In this document: in pieces, positions 1 through 9,215 of the stretch
Position numbering within the stretch: position 1 is the first letter of the stretch
How the letters are laid out: every line of letters starts with the position of its first letter
Source: Neolewinella aurantiaca
GTDB lineage: Bacteria; Bacteroidota; Bacteroidia; Chitinophagales; Saprospiraceae
DNA length: 60,948 bases
Assembly: GCF_008014675.1 (NCBI RefSeq)
Contig: NZ_VOXD01000037.1
Span: 1-60,948, forward strand
Reading direction: 5' to 3'
The notes under the pieces: model-generated
The model's input: only the letters and a program-made list of their open reading frames with translations
Databases searched by the model: none
What the model was told of the DNA's origin: nothing
Position numbers and translations under genes: made by a program

Positions 1-100
1 TTTGCAATATTTGGGCAGCGAGAGTTTCGATTTTCGTCGGGTAGGTCATTCTTGGTAGGTGTGAGAATCACCAAGTTAAGGGCCTACCCTTTTTTAGAAG

Positions 101-123
101 CCTAAAATCGTAGCGGACCATTG
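101..123. repeat. Terminal inverted-repeat copy of a putative IS-like element
   Basis: These 23 bases are the exact reverse complement of 29807-29829, the left end of the 544-bp element described there. Reading inward, that end starts CAATGGTCCGCTAC. If this is the same kind of terminus, the element body lies to the left and runs off the window edge. Directly after it, 123-135 reads GTGATACACACGT, which matches one end of the MITE at 9047-9145. The junction looks like two mobile-element ends side by side. Confidence 0.45.
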
Positions 124-170
124 TGATACACACGTAAAGAAAGGCCCGAAAACAAGCACTTTGAATTGCG

Positions 171-178
171 TACCTTTG
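171..178 (+). promoter_or_regulatory. -7 promoter box (TACCTTTG) upstream of the ABC-F gene
   Basis: TACCTTTG fits the Bacteroidota primary-sigma -7 consensus TAnnTTTG. It predicts a leader of roughly 65 bases before the ATG at 248. No convincing -33 TTG was found at standard spacing. Confidence 0.45.
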
Positions 179-247
179 CGCCCTCAAAGCGATGATTTTT
201 AGGGCCACCTCCCCCAGGCCAAACAGTTCCAAAAGACCAATTAGACT

Positions 248-2182
248 ATGTTAAGCGCAACCGGTATATATCAGCAGTACGGCGATCGGGTCCTGTTCAA
301 TTACGCTTCCTTCGTAATCATGGACCGCGACAAGGTGGGCCTGGTGGGCCGCAACGGGGCCGGCAAATCCACCATGCTGAAGATTATTGCCGGAGATATG
401 GGCAGCGACGAAGGTACCGTAGTACGGCCAACCGGCAGCACCCTCGGGTTTCTGCACCAGGAAATGGAACTGCCTACCGGCCGGACGGTGATGGAGGAAA
501 CGCTCACCGCTTTTGCCCACATTCAGGCCATGGAAGACCGGTTGGCCGAGCTCAATAAAGAGATGGAGGTACGGACCGACTATGCCTCCGATTCCTATTC
601 CCGGATGCTGGAAGAGTTTACCTCCCTGACCGAGCGCTTCGCGCTCGTGGGCGGCATCACGATGGAAGCCGAAGCCGAAAAATTCCTGAAGGGTCTGGGC
701 TTCGAACAAAAAGATTTCAACCGGCAAACCACCGAGTTCTCCGGCGGTTGGCAGATGCGCATCGAACTGGCCAAAATGCTCCTGATGCGGCCAGACTACC
801 TCCTGCTCGATGAGCCTACGAACCACCTCGATATCGAATCTATCATCTGGCTCGAAAACTGGCTGAGCACTTACTCCGGTGCCGTCATCACAATCAGTCA
901 CGATAAGCAGTTCCTGGACAACGTCACCAACCGTACCCTCGAAATCGAACTGGGCAAAGTGTATGATTACAAAGCTAATTACTCGAAGTACGTAGAGTTA
1001 CAGGCTGAGCGCCGTGCTAAAGCAGAAGCGGCTTACGAGAACCAGCAAAAAGTCATCGCCGAAAAGGAACGGACGATCTCCCGCTTCATGGCCAAGGCTA
1101 CAAAGACCAAGATGGCGCAGTCTATGCAAAAACAGCTGGACAAGGTAGAGCGTATTGAGCTGGACGTAACCAACACGGCGGTGATGAACCTACGCTTTCC
1201 CAAAGCGCCGCGCTCCGGCGCCATCACCCTGCAGGCCCGCAACATCACCAAGAAGTACGGTGACCTGGAAGTACTGCGCGGGGTTAGCCTGAAGGTCGAC
1301 AAGGGCGACCGGGTTTCCTTTGTAGGGCAAAACGGACAGGGTAAAACAACCCTGGCGAAAATCCTGATCGACCAGATCCCCGCAACGTCGGGTGAGGTGG
1401 AACTGGGCCACAACGTAACCATTGGTTACTACGCCCAGAACCAGGCCGAAGAACTGAACGGCAAAATGACTTTGCTGGAAACGATGGAGGAGCACAGCCC
1501 TCCGGAAATGCGGACGCGCCTGCGCTCGATGCTCGGTTCCTTCCTGTTCAGCGGCGAAGACGTAGACAAAAAAGTGTCCGTCCTCTCGGGGGGAGAGCGT
1601 GCCCGGCTGGCGCTGGCCTGTATGCTGTTGCGGCCATTCTCCCTGCTGGTGCTCGATGAGCCTACGAACCACCTCGATATGGCCAGTAAGGACATGTTGA
1701 AACAGGCGGTCCTGAACTACGACGGAACCCTGATTGTGGTAAGTCACGACCGGGAATTCCTCGCCGGCCTGACGGATCGGACCATCGAGTTCCGTGACCA
1801 TAAGCTTTACGAGCACCTGGGCGACATCAACTTCTACCTCGAAAAGCGGAAGATTGACAACATGCGGGCTGTCGAGCTGGAAAAATCCAAAGCGGATACC
1901 CCGGCTGCTTCAACGTCCGCTGCACCTGCGGCCGCGCGAAAAAAGCCGACGCTCAGCCATGAAGAGAAACGCAGACTCGAAAAAGATGTGGGTAACGCCG
2001 AGCGGAAGATCGAACGGTTGGAAAAAGAAATTGCGAAGATTCACCTGCAAATGTCGGTTCCTGATTTTTATGATGACTCCGCAAGGGTAGATAAGACCAC
2101 CGCAGAACTGAAGGCGAAACAGGCTGAACTGGAACAGGTGATGGAGAAGTGGGAAGAGGCCACTTTAGCGCTGGAGGGATAA
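248..2182 (+). CDS. ABC-F family ATP-binding protein
   Basis: Soluble protein of two tandem ABC cassettes without membrane segments. The ABC-F family acts on the ribosome, as translation factors or as antibiotic-protection proteins. Visible motifs are Walker A GRNGAGKST near residue 34, signature FSGGWQMR near 164, LLDEPTNHLD near 185, a charged inter-domain linker around 245-310, a second Walker A GQNGQGKTT near 358, signature LSGGERARLAL near 446 and a second LLDEPTNHLD near 470. The last ~75 residues are a Lys/Glu-rich coiled coil like the C-terminal domain of Uup/YheS. An Ala/Pro-rich hinge before it (residues ~553-565) is partly encoded by a copy of the dispersed GCGGCCGC motif. The length of 644 aa is normal for Uup-like members. 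The family is certain, but the subfamily and any link to resistance are not. Confidence 0.95.
   Translation: MLSATGIYQQYGDRVLFNYASFVIMDRDKVGLVGRNGAGKSTMLKIIAGDMGSDEGTVVRPTGSTLGFLHQEMELPTGRTVMEETLTAFAHIQAMEDRLAELNKEMEVRTDYASDSYSRMLEEFTSLTERFALVGGITMEAEAEKFLKGLGFEQKDFNRQTTEFSGGWQMRIELAKMLLMRPDYLLLDEPTNHLDIESIIWLENWLSTYSGAVITISHDKQFLDNVTNRTLEIELGKVYDYKANYSKYVELQAERRAKAEAAYENQQKVIAEKERTISRFMAKATKTKMAQSMQKQLDKVERIELDVTNTAVMNLRFPKAPRSGAITLQARNITKKYGDLEVLRGVSLKVDKGDRVSFVGQNGQGKTTLAKILIDQIPATSGEVELGHNVTIGYYAQNQAEELNGKMTLLETMEEHSPPEMRTRLRSMLGSFLFSGEDVDKKVSVLSGGERARLALACMLLRPFSLLVLDEPTNHLDMASKDMLKQAVLNYDGTLIVVSHDREFLAGLTDRTIEFRDHKLYEHLGDINFYLEKRKIDNMRAVELEKSKADTPAASTSAAPAAARKKPTLSHEEKRRLEKDVGNAERKIERLEKEIAKIHLQMSVPDFYDDSARVDKTTAELKAKQAELEQVMEKWEEATLALEG
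1921..1938 (+). repeat. Dispersed GCGGCCGC motif copy, inside the ABC-F gene
   Basis: TGCACCTGCGGCCGCGCG, a close match to the window-wide consensus TTTGCACCTGCGGCCGCGCC. It encodes an Ala-rich hinge between the second ATPase domain and the C-terminal coiled coil. Confidence 0.6.
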
Positions 2183-2367
2183 AATGGCTCGTGGTAGCAG
2201 CAAATTTGATTTTGTAAGATTGCGTCAAAGCCAAAAATAAAGTATTAAAGTCGACCCATGGGGTATACTATTCGCGGCTGCGAAACGTATATTGGGGGCA
2301 CTATATTAGGAACATTAGCCCTGTCGTACCCAGTTTTCCCTCAGAACTTTTACCCCTACGTTGACAA

Positions 2368-3567
2368 ATGAAAAACCTGTTCACCACCTCCGTGCTCGCG
2401 GCGGCGCTCCTCCTCATCCTCTCCGGGTCCAGCAGTTCTGGTCTGGGTACTCCAGAAAACTACCACCGCTTCGAGTTGCCTTTTTATGCGCAGCCGGTAG
2501 ACATCGTGTATGATCCCGCAATGGTGATCCCCGATCCGGGGCCGCTTACGAGTATCAGCATCGTGAAAAGCTACCGCCTGCTTACCAAAAAACCGACGCG
2601 GGTACTGCTGAACAGTTTGCTGGAAGCAAAGCAGCGCTACGAACTAAACGATTTCCTTTTCTACAAACTCGCCCGTACCAGCCTTCAGGTAGTGTACGGA
2701 GATGCGGACCAGAACGCCCGCGAAATAACGCTGTTCGGCCTGCTGGTCGATGCGGGTTTTGACGCACGACTGACTTACCGTGGTAACCGCGTCTTCGTGA
2801 ATGTGTATACAACCGAAGACCTGTTTGAAGTGCCGATAATCGACACCGGTGGCCGGCCCTACGCCAACCTAAGCTGCCTGAACGGCGAATGCAGCGGCCG
2901 CCAGCGGTTGTTTATTCTTGATGAACACCCGAACCCCAGAGGTCGGTCGTTCGGCTTTCAGCTCGACAACTGGCCGGCACTCGGGGTGCAGGCTACCGAA
3001 AAGCAGATGCACTTCAAATACCACGGTATTCAGCAGGATATAAAAGTAACTTTTGACCGAACGGTAGTGGACATCATGAAAGATTATCCTTTTATCCACG
3101 AGTATGCCTACCTCGAAACACCGCTGTCTGGTACATTGCGCAGCAGCCTGCTGCCCCAGCTGCGCCGTTACCTCGAACCGCTGGATGAGCGCCAGCGGAT
3201 CGAATTGCTAGTGAGCTTTACCCGCTCGGCTTTTGAGTACAAAGAAGACAACGAATACTTCGGACACTCCAAACCGATGGTGCCGGAAGAATTGTTCGGT
3301 TACAGTTTCTCCGATTGTGAAGACCGCTCCGCACTGTTTTTCGCGCTCGTCCGCGATTTGCTGAATATGCCAATGGCCGTGGTCGCCTACGATGATCACC
3401 TCACTATAGCTGTTGGAACCGATAATATTACCGGAGATTCTTTTACCTACGAAGGCAAAAGGTATGTGTTCTGTGACCCGACCGGGCCGAAGGACTCAAG
3501 CCGGATCGGACAAATTCCACCCGGCTACGAGAATAAAAATTTTCAAATCATAGGGACTTATAAGTAG
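2368..3567 (+). CDS. Exported transglutaminase-like cysteine peptidase family protein
   Basis: The 399-residue protein begins with a signal peptide: basic MKNLF, then a long Ala/Leu stretch to about residue 22. The C-terminal third carries a transglutaminase-like triad: Cys in FSDCEDRSALFF near residue 316, His in YDDHLTIAV near 343 and Asp in VFCDPTGP near 370. Such proteins in Bacteroidota are envelope-associated and may act as proteases, peptide amidases or cross-linking enzymes; substrates are unknown. The N-terminal ~250 residues are not recognised. No partner gene is adjacent: the ABC-F gene ends 185 bases upstream and the DUF2795 gene starts 169 bases downstream with its own promoter box. 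The fold assignment rests on the spacing and context of the three catalytic residues. Confidence 0.75.
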   Translation: MKNLFTTSVLAAALLLILSGSSSSGLGTPENYHRFELPFYAQPVDIVYDPAMVIPDPGPLTSISIVKSYRLLTKKPTRVLLNSLLEAKQRYELNDFLFYKLARTSLQVVYGDADQNAREITLFGLLVDAGFDARLTYRGNRVFVNVYTTEDLFEVPIIDTGGRPYANLSCLNGECSGRQRLFILDEHPNPRGRSFGFQLDNWPALGVQATEKQMHFKYHGIQQDIKVTFDRTVVDIMKDYPFIHEYAYLETPLSGTLRSSLLPQLRRYLEPLDERQRIELLVSFTRSAFEYKEDNEYFGHSKPMVPEELFGYSFSDCEDRSALFFALVRDLLNMPMAVVAYDDHLTIAVGTDNITGDSFTYEGKRYVFCDPTGPKDSSRIGQIPPGYENKNFQIIGTYK

Positions 3568-3628
3568 CTGGTTTTCAGCAAAAAATAGTGCTTTCGTGAC
3601 TTCAATGCGCAGGTTCGCGTCCAAATGT

Positions 3629-3636
3629 TACTTTTG
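3629..3636 (+). promoter_or_regulatory. -7 promoter box (TACTTTTG) for the DUF2795 gene
   Basis: This matches TAnnTTTG and gives a leader of about 97 bases. The leader can fold: AATCGCTC near 3659 pairs with GAGCGATT near 3686, and that GAGC can alternatively pair with GCTC just before TTTTT near 3705. The alternative stem is only four base pairs, so any attenuation is speculative. Confidence 0.45.
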
Positions 3637-3736
3637 CGGTCTGATGGAGTGAAACCAAATCGCTCGCTGATGGCTTATTTAAGTAGAGCGATTCAGTTTT
3701 GCTCTTTTTAAGACAACAAAAAAAACACGCGTTAGT

Positions 3737-3958
3737 ATGTATTGGACTCTAGAACTTGCTTCCCACCTCGAAGATGCTCCCTGGCCCGCAACCCGCGACG
3801 AACTGATCGATTATGCAGTTCGCTCCGGTTCCCCCCTGGAAGTGATTGAAAACCTCCAGGCGATGGAAGACGAGGGTGAAACCTACGAGATCATTGATGA
3901 TGTCTGGCCGGATTACCCCCGCAAAGATGACTTCCTCTTCAACGAGGACGAATATTAA
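3737..3958 (+). CDS. DUF2795 domain-containing protein
   Basis: A 73-residue acidic protein that is the DUF2795 domain from end to end: a hydrophobic first helix (LELASHLEDAPWPATRDELI), then a second helix with PLEVIENLQAME and an acidic tail. The family is widespread and very well conserved in Bacteroidota but has no established biochemical function; the fold suggests small helical DNA- or protein-binding units. It appears to be a single-gene unit, with a promoter box at 3629 and a strong hairpin terminator immediately after the stop at 3978-4029. Confidence 0.8.
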   Translation: MYWTLELASHLEDAPWPATRDELIDYAVRSGSPLEVIENLQAMEDEGETYEIIDDVWPDYPRKDDFLFNEDEY

Positions 3959-3977
3959 GACATCGTGCATTTTCTGG

Positions 3978-4029
3978 TTTTTTGAAATTTGCGCAGTCGA
4001 ATAAAATTTCACTGCGCAGATTTCAAAAA
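3978..4029. terminator. Strong bidirectional hairpin terminator
   Basis: The arm GAAATTTGCGCAGT pairs with ACTGCGCAGATTTC across a 13-base loop. It is preceded by a run of T and followed by a run of A, so it can terminate on either strand. It closes the DUF2795 unit and insulates cmk. Confidence 0.75.
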
Positions 4030-4097
4030 CAACGAAAATGGTACAGGTGAAAAGCCGGTGGATCGCCCCGACTACCGGCTTCGTCGTGTCCGTACCT

Positions 4098-4105
4098 TAC
4101 CTTCG
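4098..4105 (+). promoter_or_regulatory. -7 promoter box (TACCTTCG) for cmk
   Basis: TACCTTCG, a TAnnTTCG variant of the Bacteroidota -7 box seen repeatedly in this window. The predicted leader is about 20 bases. Confidence 0.5.
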
Positions 4106-4128
4106 CGGCTGACAACCGCCAACCGACC

Positions 4129-4791
4129 ATGAAATACACCATCGCCATTGACGGCTACAGCGCCTGCGGAAAATCCACGCTCGCCAAGGCCATGGCCAAG
4201 CGCCTCGGCTACCGTTTCATTGATACCGGAGCGATGTACCGTATGATCACCCTGTACTTTCTACGGGAGAAAATCGACATCACGGATGAGTGCGCGGTCG
4301 CAGGTGCACTGAATGGTTTACGGGTAGATTTCGTACCCGGCAGCAATGAAGCACTCCTGAACGAAGAGAACGTTGAAACCGAAATCAGAGGCAGAGCAGT
4401 GTCGGAGATGGTCTCTCCGGTGGCCACCATTTCTGCCGTCCGCCGCTGGATCGTGCCGCAGCAACGGGAAATGGGTAAGGAAGGAGGTATCGTGATGGAC
4501 GGCCGCGACATCGGCACCGTCGTCTTCCCGGATGCCGACCTCAAAATATTCGTCACCGCCAGCATGGAGGTACGTACCGAACGCCGCCTGCAGGAAATGA
4601 AAGACAAGGGCATCCCCGCCACCCGCGAGCAAGTAGCCGAAAACCTCGTCACCCGCGATCACATCGACTCTACGCGGGAAGACAGCCCCCTGCGGCAAGC
4701 AGAAGACGCCATCGTACTCGACAACAGCCACCTCAGCCTGGAAGAATTCATTGAGGCGGGGATGGTTTTGGTGAGGGGCATCCCCGGGTAA
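4129..4791 (+). CDS. cmk: Cytidylate kinase
   Basis: Phosphorylates CMP and dCMP with ATP to give CDP and dCDP in cytosolic pyrimidine nucleotide metabolism. The P-loop GYSACGKST lies near residue 8, followed by FIDTGAMYR, the CMP-binding Cmk signature. DGRDIGTVVFPDADLKIF near residue 125 and the RTERRLQEM lid region are also typical. The length of 220 aa matches bacterial Cmk. The ATG at 4129 follows a promoter box at 4098 by about 20 bases and begins with the canonical beta strand KYTIAIDG. A short perfect hairpin (4795-4811) follows the stop. Confidence 0.95.
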   Translation: MKYTIAIDGYSACGKSTLAKAMAKRLGYRFIDTGAMYRMITLYFLREKIDITDECAVAGALNGLRVDFVPGSNEALLNEENVETEIRGRAVSEMVSPVATISAVRRWIVPQQREMGKEGGIVMDGRDIGTVVFPDADLKIFVTASMEVRTERRLQEMKDKGIPATREQVAENLVTRDHIDSTREDSPLRQAEDAIVLDNSHLSLEEFIEAGMVLVRGIPG

Positions 4792-4794
4792 GCA

Positions 4795-4811
4795 GTTACG
4801 CAAAGCGTAAC
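4795..4811 (+). terminator. Short hairpin after cmk
   Basis: GTTACGC and GCGTAAC pair perfectly around AAA. No T-run follows, so it could be a processing or pausing hairpin rather than a true terminator. Confidence 0.35.
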
Positions 4812-4858
4812 CTCCCGGATATTACCGCAGGCATTACCTTACGTAGCAAATCCGCTTT

Positions 4859-5314
4859 ATGCCAGCCTCTAAAACAAAAGACTATTTCTTCGTAGGTATA
4901 CAGTTGCTAATCTTCGGAGCCTATGCCCTCGGGTTTCGGGCGCTGAGCTTTAGCCTTCCGTCGGTATTCGGTTATGTGGGGCTGTTCCTTGCCTTTAGCG
5001 GACTTTGCACCGGCGTCCTCGCCCTGTTACAAATGAAAACAAGCTTTTCTCCTTTTCCCACCCCAACGGCCGCGGGAGAATTGGTGACCTCCGGTTTGTT
5101 TGCATGGAGTCGTCATCCCATTTATACGAGCATTTTACTGGTTGCATTCGGCTTTGCGCTGTACAGTGGCTCCGGCTACCGGATGTTGATTGGGCTCGCT
5201 TTGCTCGTTCTGTTCTTCTTCAAGTCTTCTTATGAGGAAGAGCTGCTCTCAGCTCGATTTACCAAATACGCCGACTACAAGAAAAAGACGAGCAGGTTTG
5301 GATTCAGTTTCTGA
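4859..5314 (+). CDS. Isoprenylcysteine carboxyl methyltransferase-like membrane protein
   Basis: A 151-residue polytopic protein with hydrophobic segments near 12-30, 36-55, 82-105 and 108-125. The segment SGLFAWSRHPIYTSI near residue 78 followed by YEEELLSARFTKYADYKK is the hallmark of the ICMT/PEMT-like membrane methyltransferases: the RHP-Y element binds S-adenosylmethionine and the E-E-L-F-Y motif follows. The substrate cannot be predicted; bacterial members methylate lipids or small molecules or are uncharacterised. It lies 67 bases after cmk with a weak -7-like box (TACCTTACG) just upstream, so it may be transcribed separately. Confidence 0.75.
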   Translation: MPASKTKDYFFVGIQLLIFGAYALGFRALSFSLPSVFGYVGLFLAFSGLCTGVLALLQMKTSFSPFPTPTAAGELVTSGLFAWSRHPIYTSILLVAFGFALYSGSGYRMLIGLALLVLFFFKSSYEEELLSARFTKYADYKKKTSRFGFSF

Positions 5315-5394
5315 TTGAAAGCAGGTTTGTTTTTACGAATGATATTTATGCGGTTTCACGCTCATTTGCGTCTAATCCGGAAAGAACCCACAAA

Positions 5395-5748
5395 ATGCGC
5401 ACCCTACATTGCTTGTTTTCCGGAACAGCCTTTTCGCAATCAATTGAATCCGACAGTGTAGTCTTAGCCCCCCGTGCCCGAACCAGGAGACAAACTACCT
5501 TCAATCGAGTTGTTTTCAGTGGAGCAGAATCTGGCGTTCACGAAACAGTCGGTATGAATATCGTTCGCGTTGTAGATACTTCAAATTCCTACCGATGGAG
5601 TGACGAATCCGAAGTAATCACCTTCCCTCCGGAACTCAATACAGTTACTATTTGCCGGCAGGGCGATGCAGATGGAAATTTGATCGGTGCTTTTGATAAG
5701 TCAAATGGCCTGGATAATAATACAAAGCTGGGTTTGATTCGGAAATAG
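5395..5748 (+). CDS. Hypothetical protein, uncertain
   Basis: A 117-codon frame whose first 15 residues (MRTLHCLFSGTAFSQS) could be a short, poor signal peptide; the rest is polar and beta-prone with no recognisable domain. No convincing promoter box or ribosome-binding site is seen. Base use is less GC-rich in third positions than in the flanking genes, which suggests either a recent gene, a remnant of a longer secreted protein, or a chance frame. It sits alone between the methyltransferase-like gene and a convergent gene. Confidence 0.35.
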   Translation: MRTLHCLFSGTAFSQSIESDSVVLAPRARTRRQTTFNRVVFSGAESGVHETVGMNIVRVVDTSNSYRWSDESEVITFPPELNTVTICRQGDADGNLIGAFDKSNGLDNNTKLGLIRK

Positions 5749-5807
5749 AAGGAGTAAAAGCAGCAACGAGCGGGAGTTTCTCCCCTCCTCAAACGCCTGT
5801 CCTGTGC

Positions 5808-5852
5808 GGCAGCACTTTCTACTATATTCTACCCACTACCCACTACCCACTA
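5808..5852 (+). repeat. CTAC-rich intergenic repeat, copy 1
   Basis: It opens with GGCAGCACT and continues into a CTAC-rich tract that contains three tandem heptamers CTACCCA (5829-5849). The final CTA supplies the TAG stop of the minus-strand gene at 5850-7187. Related copies are at 14367-14418 and 29049-29112. Confidence 0.55.
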
Positions 5853-7187
5853 AGGCTTACTCAAATCCAACTCCCGCACCATAGACAAAAACGACCGGCC
5901 AAAATCTGTCAGGTTATCGAAATTGAGTTGGCTGACGGCGGGCCGCAGGCGCGGATAGCTGTCGTGGTGGCGTTCGGCGAGGTCGTTTACGGCAGCGCGT
6001 ATGGCGCGGCGGGCGGGGCGTCCGTCGCGGTCCAGGAACTGTTGTTTGTAGCCTAGTTTACGGAAGTATTCGTCTTCGCGGACGCGGTAGTAAAGTTGAA
6101 GCAGGTCTTTATCCGGCGGCGGTACGGCGTAGTTGAACAAGGCGTAGCCGACGATGTAGCCGGGGATGGCCTGGGCTACTTCGGGCAGGCCATTGTCCTG
6201 GTACCAGTCCATATTCGGCAATTCGTTATCGATGAGCGCGGAGAGGCGGTCGTGGTTGGCGGGCAGGGTAATGCCGAAGGTGGATTTGCCAGCGTAAAGT
6301 TCTTCGGAGAACGACTCCGGAGCGCGGCGCAGCAGGTGCTGAAGCTCACTGAGGAGACGTACATTTTTGTAGGTTACCGGCTGTTCGTCTTCGCGGGCGA
6401 AGTACATACGGTGCATCCGTTCCAGGGCTTCCATGGAGTAGCCTTCGGGAATGAGGAGGTAATCGAGTTTGTAGACGAGGTCGAGCAGCAGGTAAGCCAC
6501 GGCTCCGGGTTGGTCTTCGGGGTTCAGTTTTCCGGTGGCGAGGTAATCGATCACACCCTGTATCCGGTCGCGCAGGAAGCCCAGTTTCAATTCTTTTTCC
6601 TCGGTTGAGAGTTCACGCAGGTGGGTAATTTCGACGGGGCTTAAAAAGTCGCGGAACTCATCGAGCAGGAGGTCGTCCTGCTTATCGGCGCGGAGTGCCA
6701 TTTCCTTGAGGGCGTGGTAGAGCTTGTGCGGGCTGGCGTCGTTGATGGGAGAGTCGAACACGATGGTAAGGCAGTCGTCTTCGTCGATGGCAAAGCGGCT
6801 GTACTTCATTTCGTAGTTCATCGTCGTCAGGCGGTGCAGCAGGTCGGCGTTGTTGGCGTCAAGGCGGGCAATACGGGCGGTGGCGCGCAGTTGCTCTACG
6901 TCGGCAAATCCGGTTACGCGTTTACTGCCCTGATAGAACTCAAAGTACAGTTTTCCTTCTTCGGGCTGCCATTTAACGTTATCCTCTGTGGGGTCGTAGA
7001 GGTAAGCCATGAAGGCTTCAATGCTTTCCAGGTACTGGCCGCGCTCGAAGGCGGAGAGGGCTTTGTCCCAGGCAGCATAGTTCTCCGGCGTTTTGAACGC
7101 ATCGGTGTAGCGGCCGAAACTGTAGTCGGGGCCGCTGTCAGGGTCGTAGCCGGAGGCGCGGCCGAAAAGATTATCCCAGATGCTCAA
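5850..7187 (-). CDS. Uncharacterised 445-residue protein
   Basis: Cytosolic-looking protein without signal peptide or membrane segments, starting MSIWDNLFGR. An N-terminal region with FERGQYLESIEAFMAYL resembles a helical TPR-like hairpin, followed near residues 75-160 by an alternating alpha/beta stretch reminiscent of YbjN/type III chaperone-like folds; both are impressions only. The C-terminal ~250 residues are mostly helical and charged. It is probably monocistronic, divergent from guaB, with its stop codon embedded in the CTAC repeat. The clean length and consistent third-position GC support a real gene. I do not recognise the family. Confidence 0.75.
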   Translation of the reverse strand: MSIWDNLFGRASGYDPDSGPDYSFGRYTDAFKTPENYAAWDKALSAFERGQYLESIEAFMAYLYDPTEDNVKWQPEEGKLYFEFYQGSKRVTGFADVEQLRATARIARLDANNADLLHRLTTMNYEMKYSRFAIDEDDCLTIVFDSPINDASPHKLYHALKEMALRADKQDDLLLDEFRDFLSPVEITHLRELSTEEKELKLGFLRDRIQGVIDYLATGKLNPEDQPGAVAYLLLDLVYKLDYLLIPEGYSMEALERMHRMYFAREDEQPVTYKNVRLLSELQHLLRRAPESFSEELYAGKSTFGITLPANHDRLSALIDNELPNMDWYQDNGLPEVAQAIPGYIVGYALFNYAVPPPDKDLLQLYYRVREDEYFRKLGYKQQFLDRDGRPARRAIRAAVNDLAERHHDSYPRLRPAVSQLNFDNLTDFGRSFLSMVRELDLSKP

Positions 7188-7461
7188 AAGGTGATCGGTT
7201 GGTTGAAGTATACTTGTGGCCTGTCAGGTTGAACGGGGGCCGTTCGGCAAGGTACGGTAAATCTCCTGTTTGTGTTGGTTGTTCGCCCTGGGTATGTACA
7301 ACACAAACTGCACAAATGCCCAAAATGCTAGCTGCCGTGTTTTCCCCTCCCCGGGAACTCCCGGAGGAAGCAGCACAACGAAAGGGACCGGGGAAGAGGG
7401 TGGGATCCACCTGTTTCGTAATGTACACCAGCCAGGGCCTGTCAGCTAAACTACTTTTTAA

Positions 7462-9036
<1,575 letters not shown>

Positions 9037-9046
9037 AAGTTATAGC

Positions 9047-9145
9047 GTGCGTATCACCAGATGCACTACTATCACGAATTCGCCGCATGTCACGTCTCAA
9101 CAAGGGCCGGGGGTGAAGGAGATCCGTGCATCTCGTGATACACAC
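9047..9145 (-). mobile_element. MITE-like element, copy A
   Basis: A 99-bp element bounded by GTGCGTATCACCAGATGCAC and GTGCATCTCGTGATACACAC, which are inverted repeats with two mismatches. It is flanked by the direct repeat GTTATAGC at 9039-9046 and 9146-9153, as expected for an 8-bp target-site duplication. Its interior, read on the minus strand, aligns with copy B at 44667-44778 (shared blocks CCCCCGGCCC, GACGTGACA, TTCGTGATAGTA), so the two copies are in opposite orientation. It has no coding capacity and sits just downstream of guaB. Confidence 0.75.
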
Positions 9146-9215
9146 GTTATAGCCAGCGGCTGCGGCAGCCTGGTGCGCGATTGTCCCCGGAGGTAACGAA
9201 GCGCGTGCTGTTTGA

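Noticed and set aside
3640..3736. Attenuator in the DUF2795 leader
   Set aside because: The alternative hairpin has only a four-pair stem and no leader peptide or ligand site is visible; too weak to claim.
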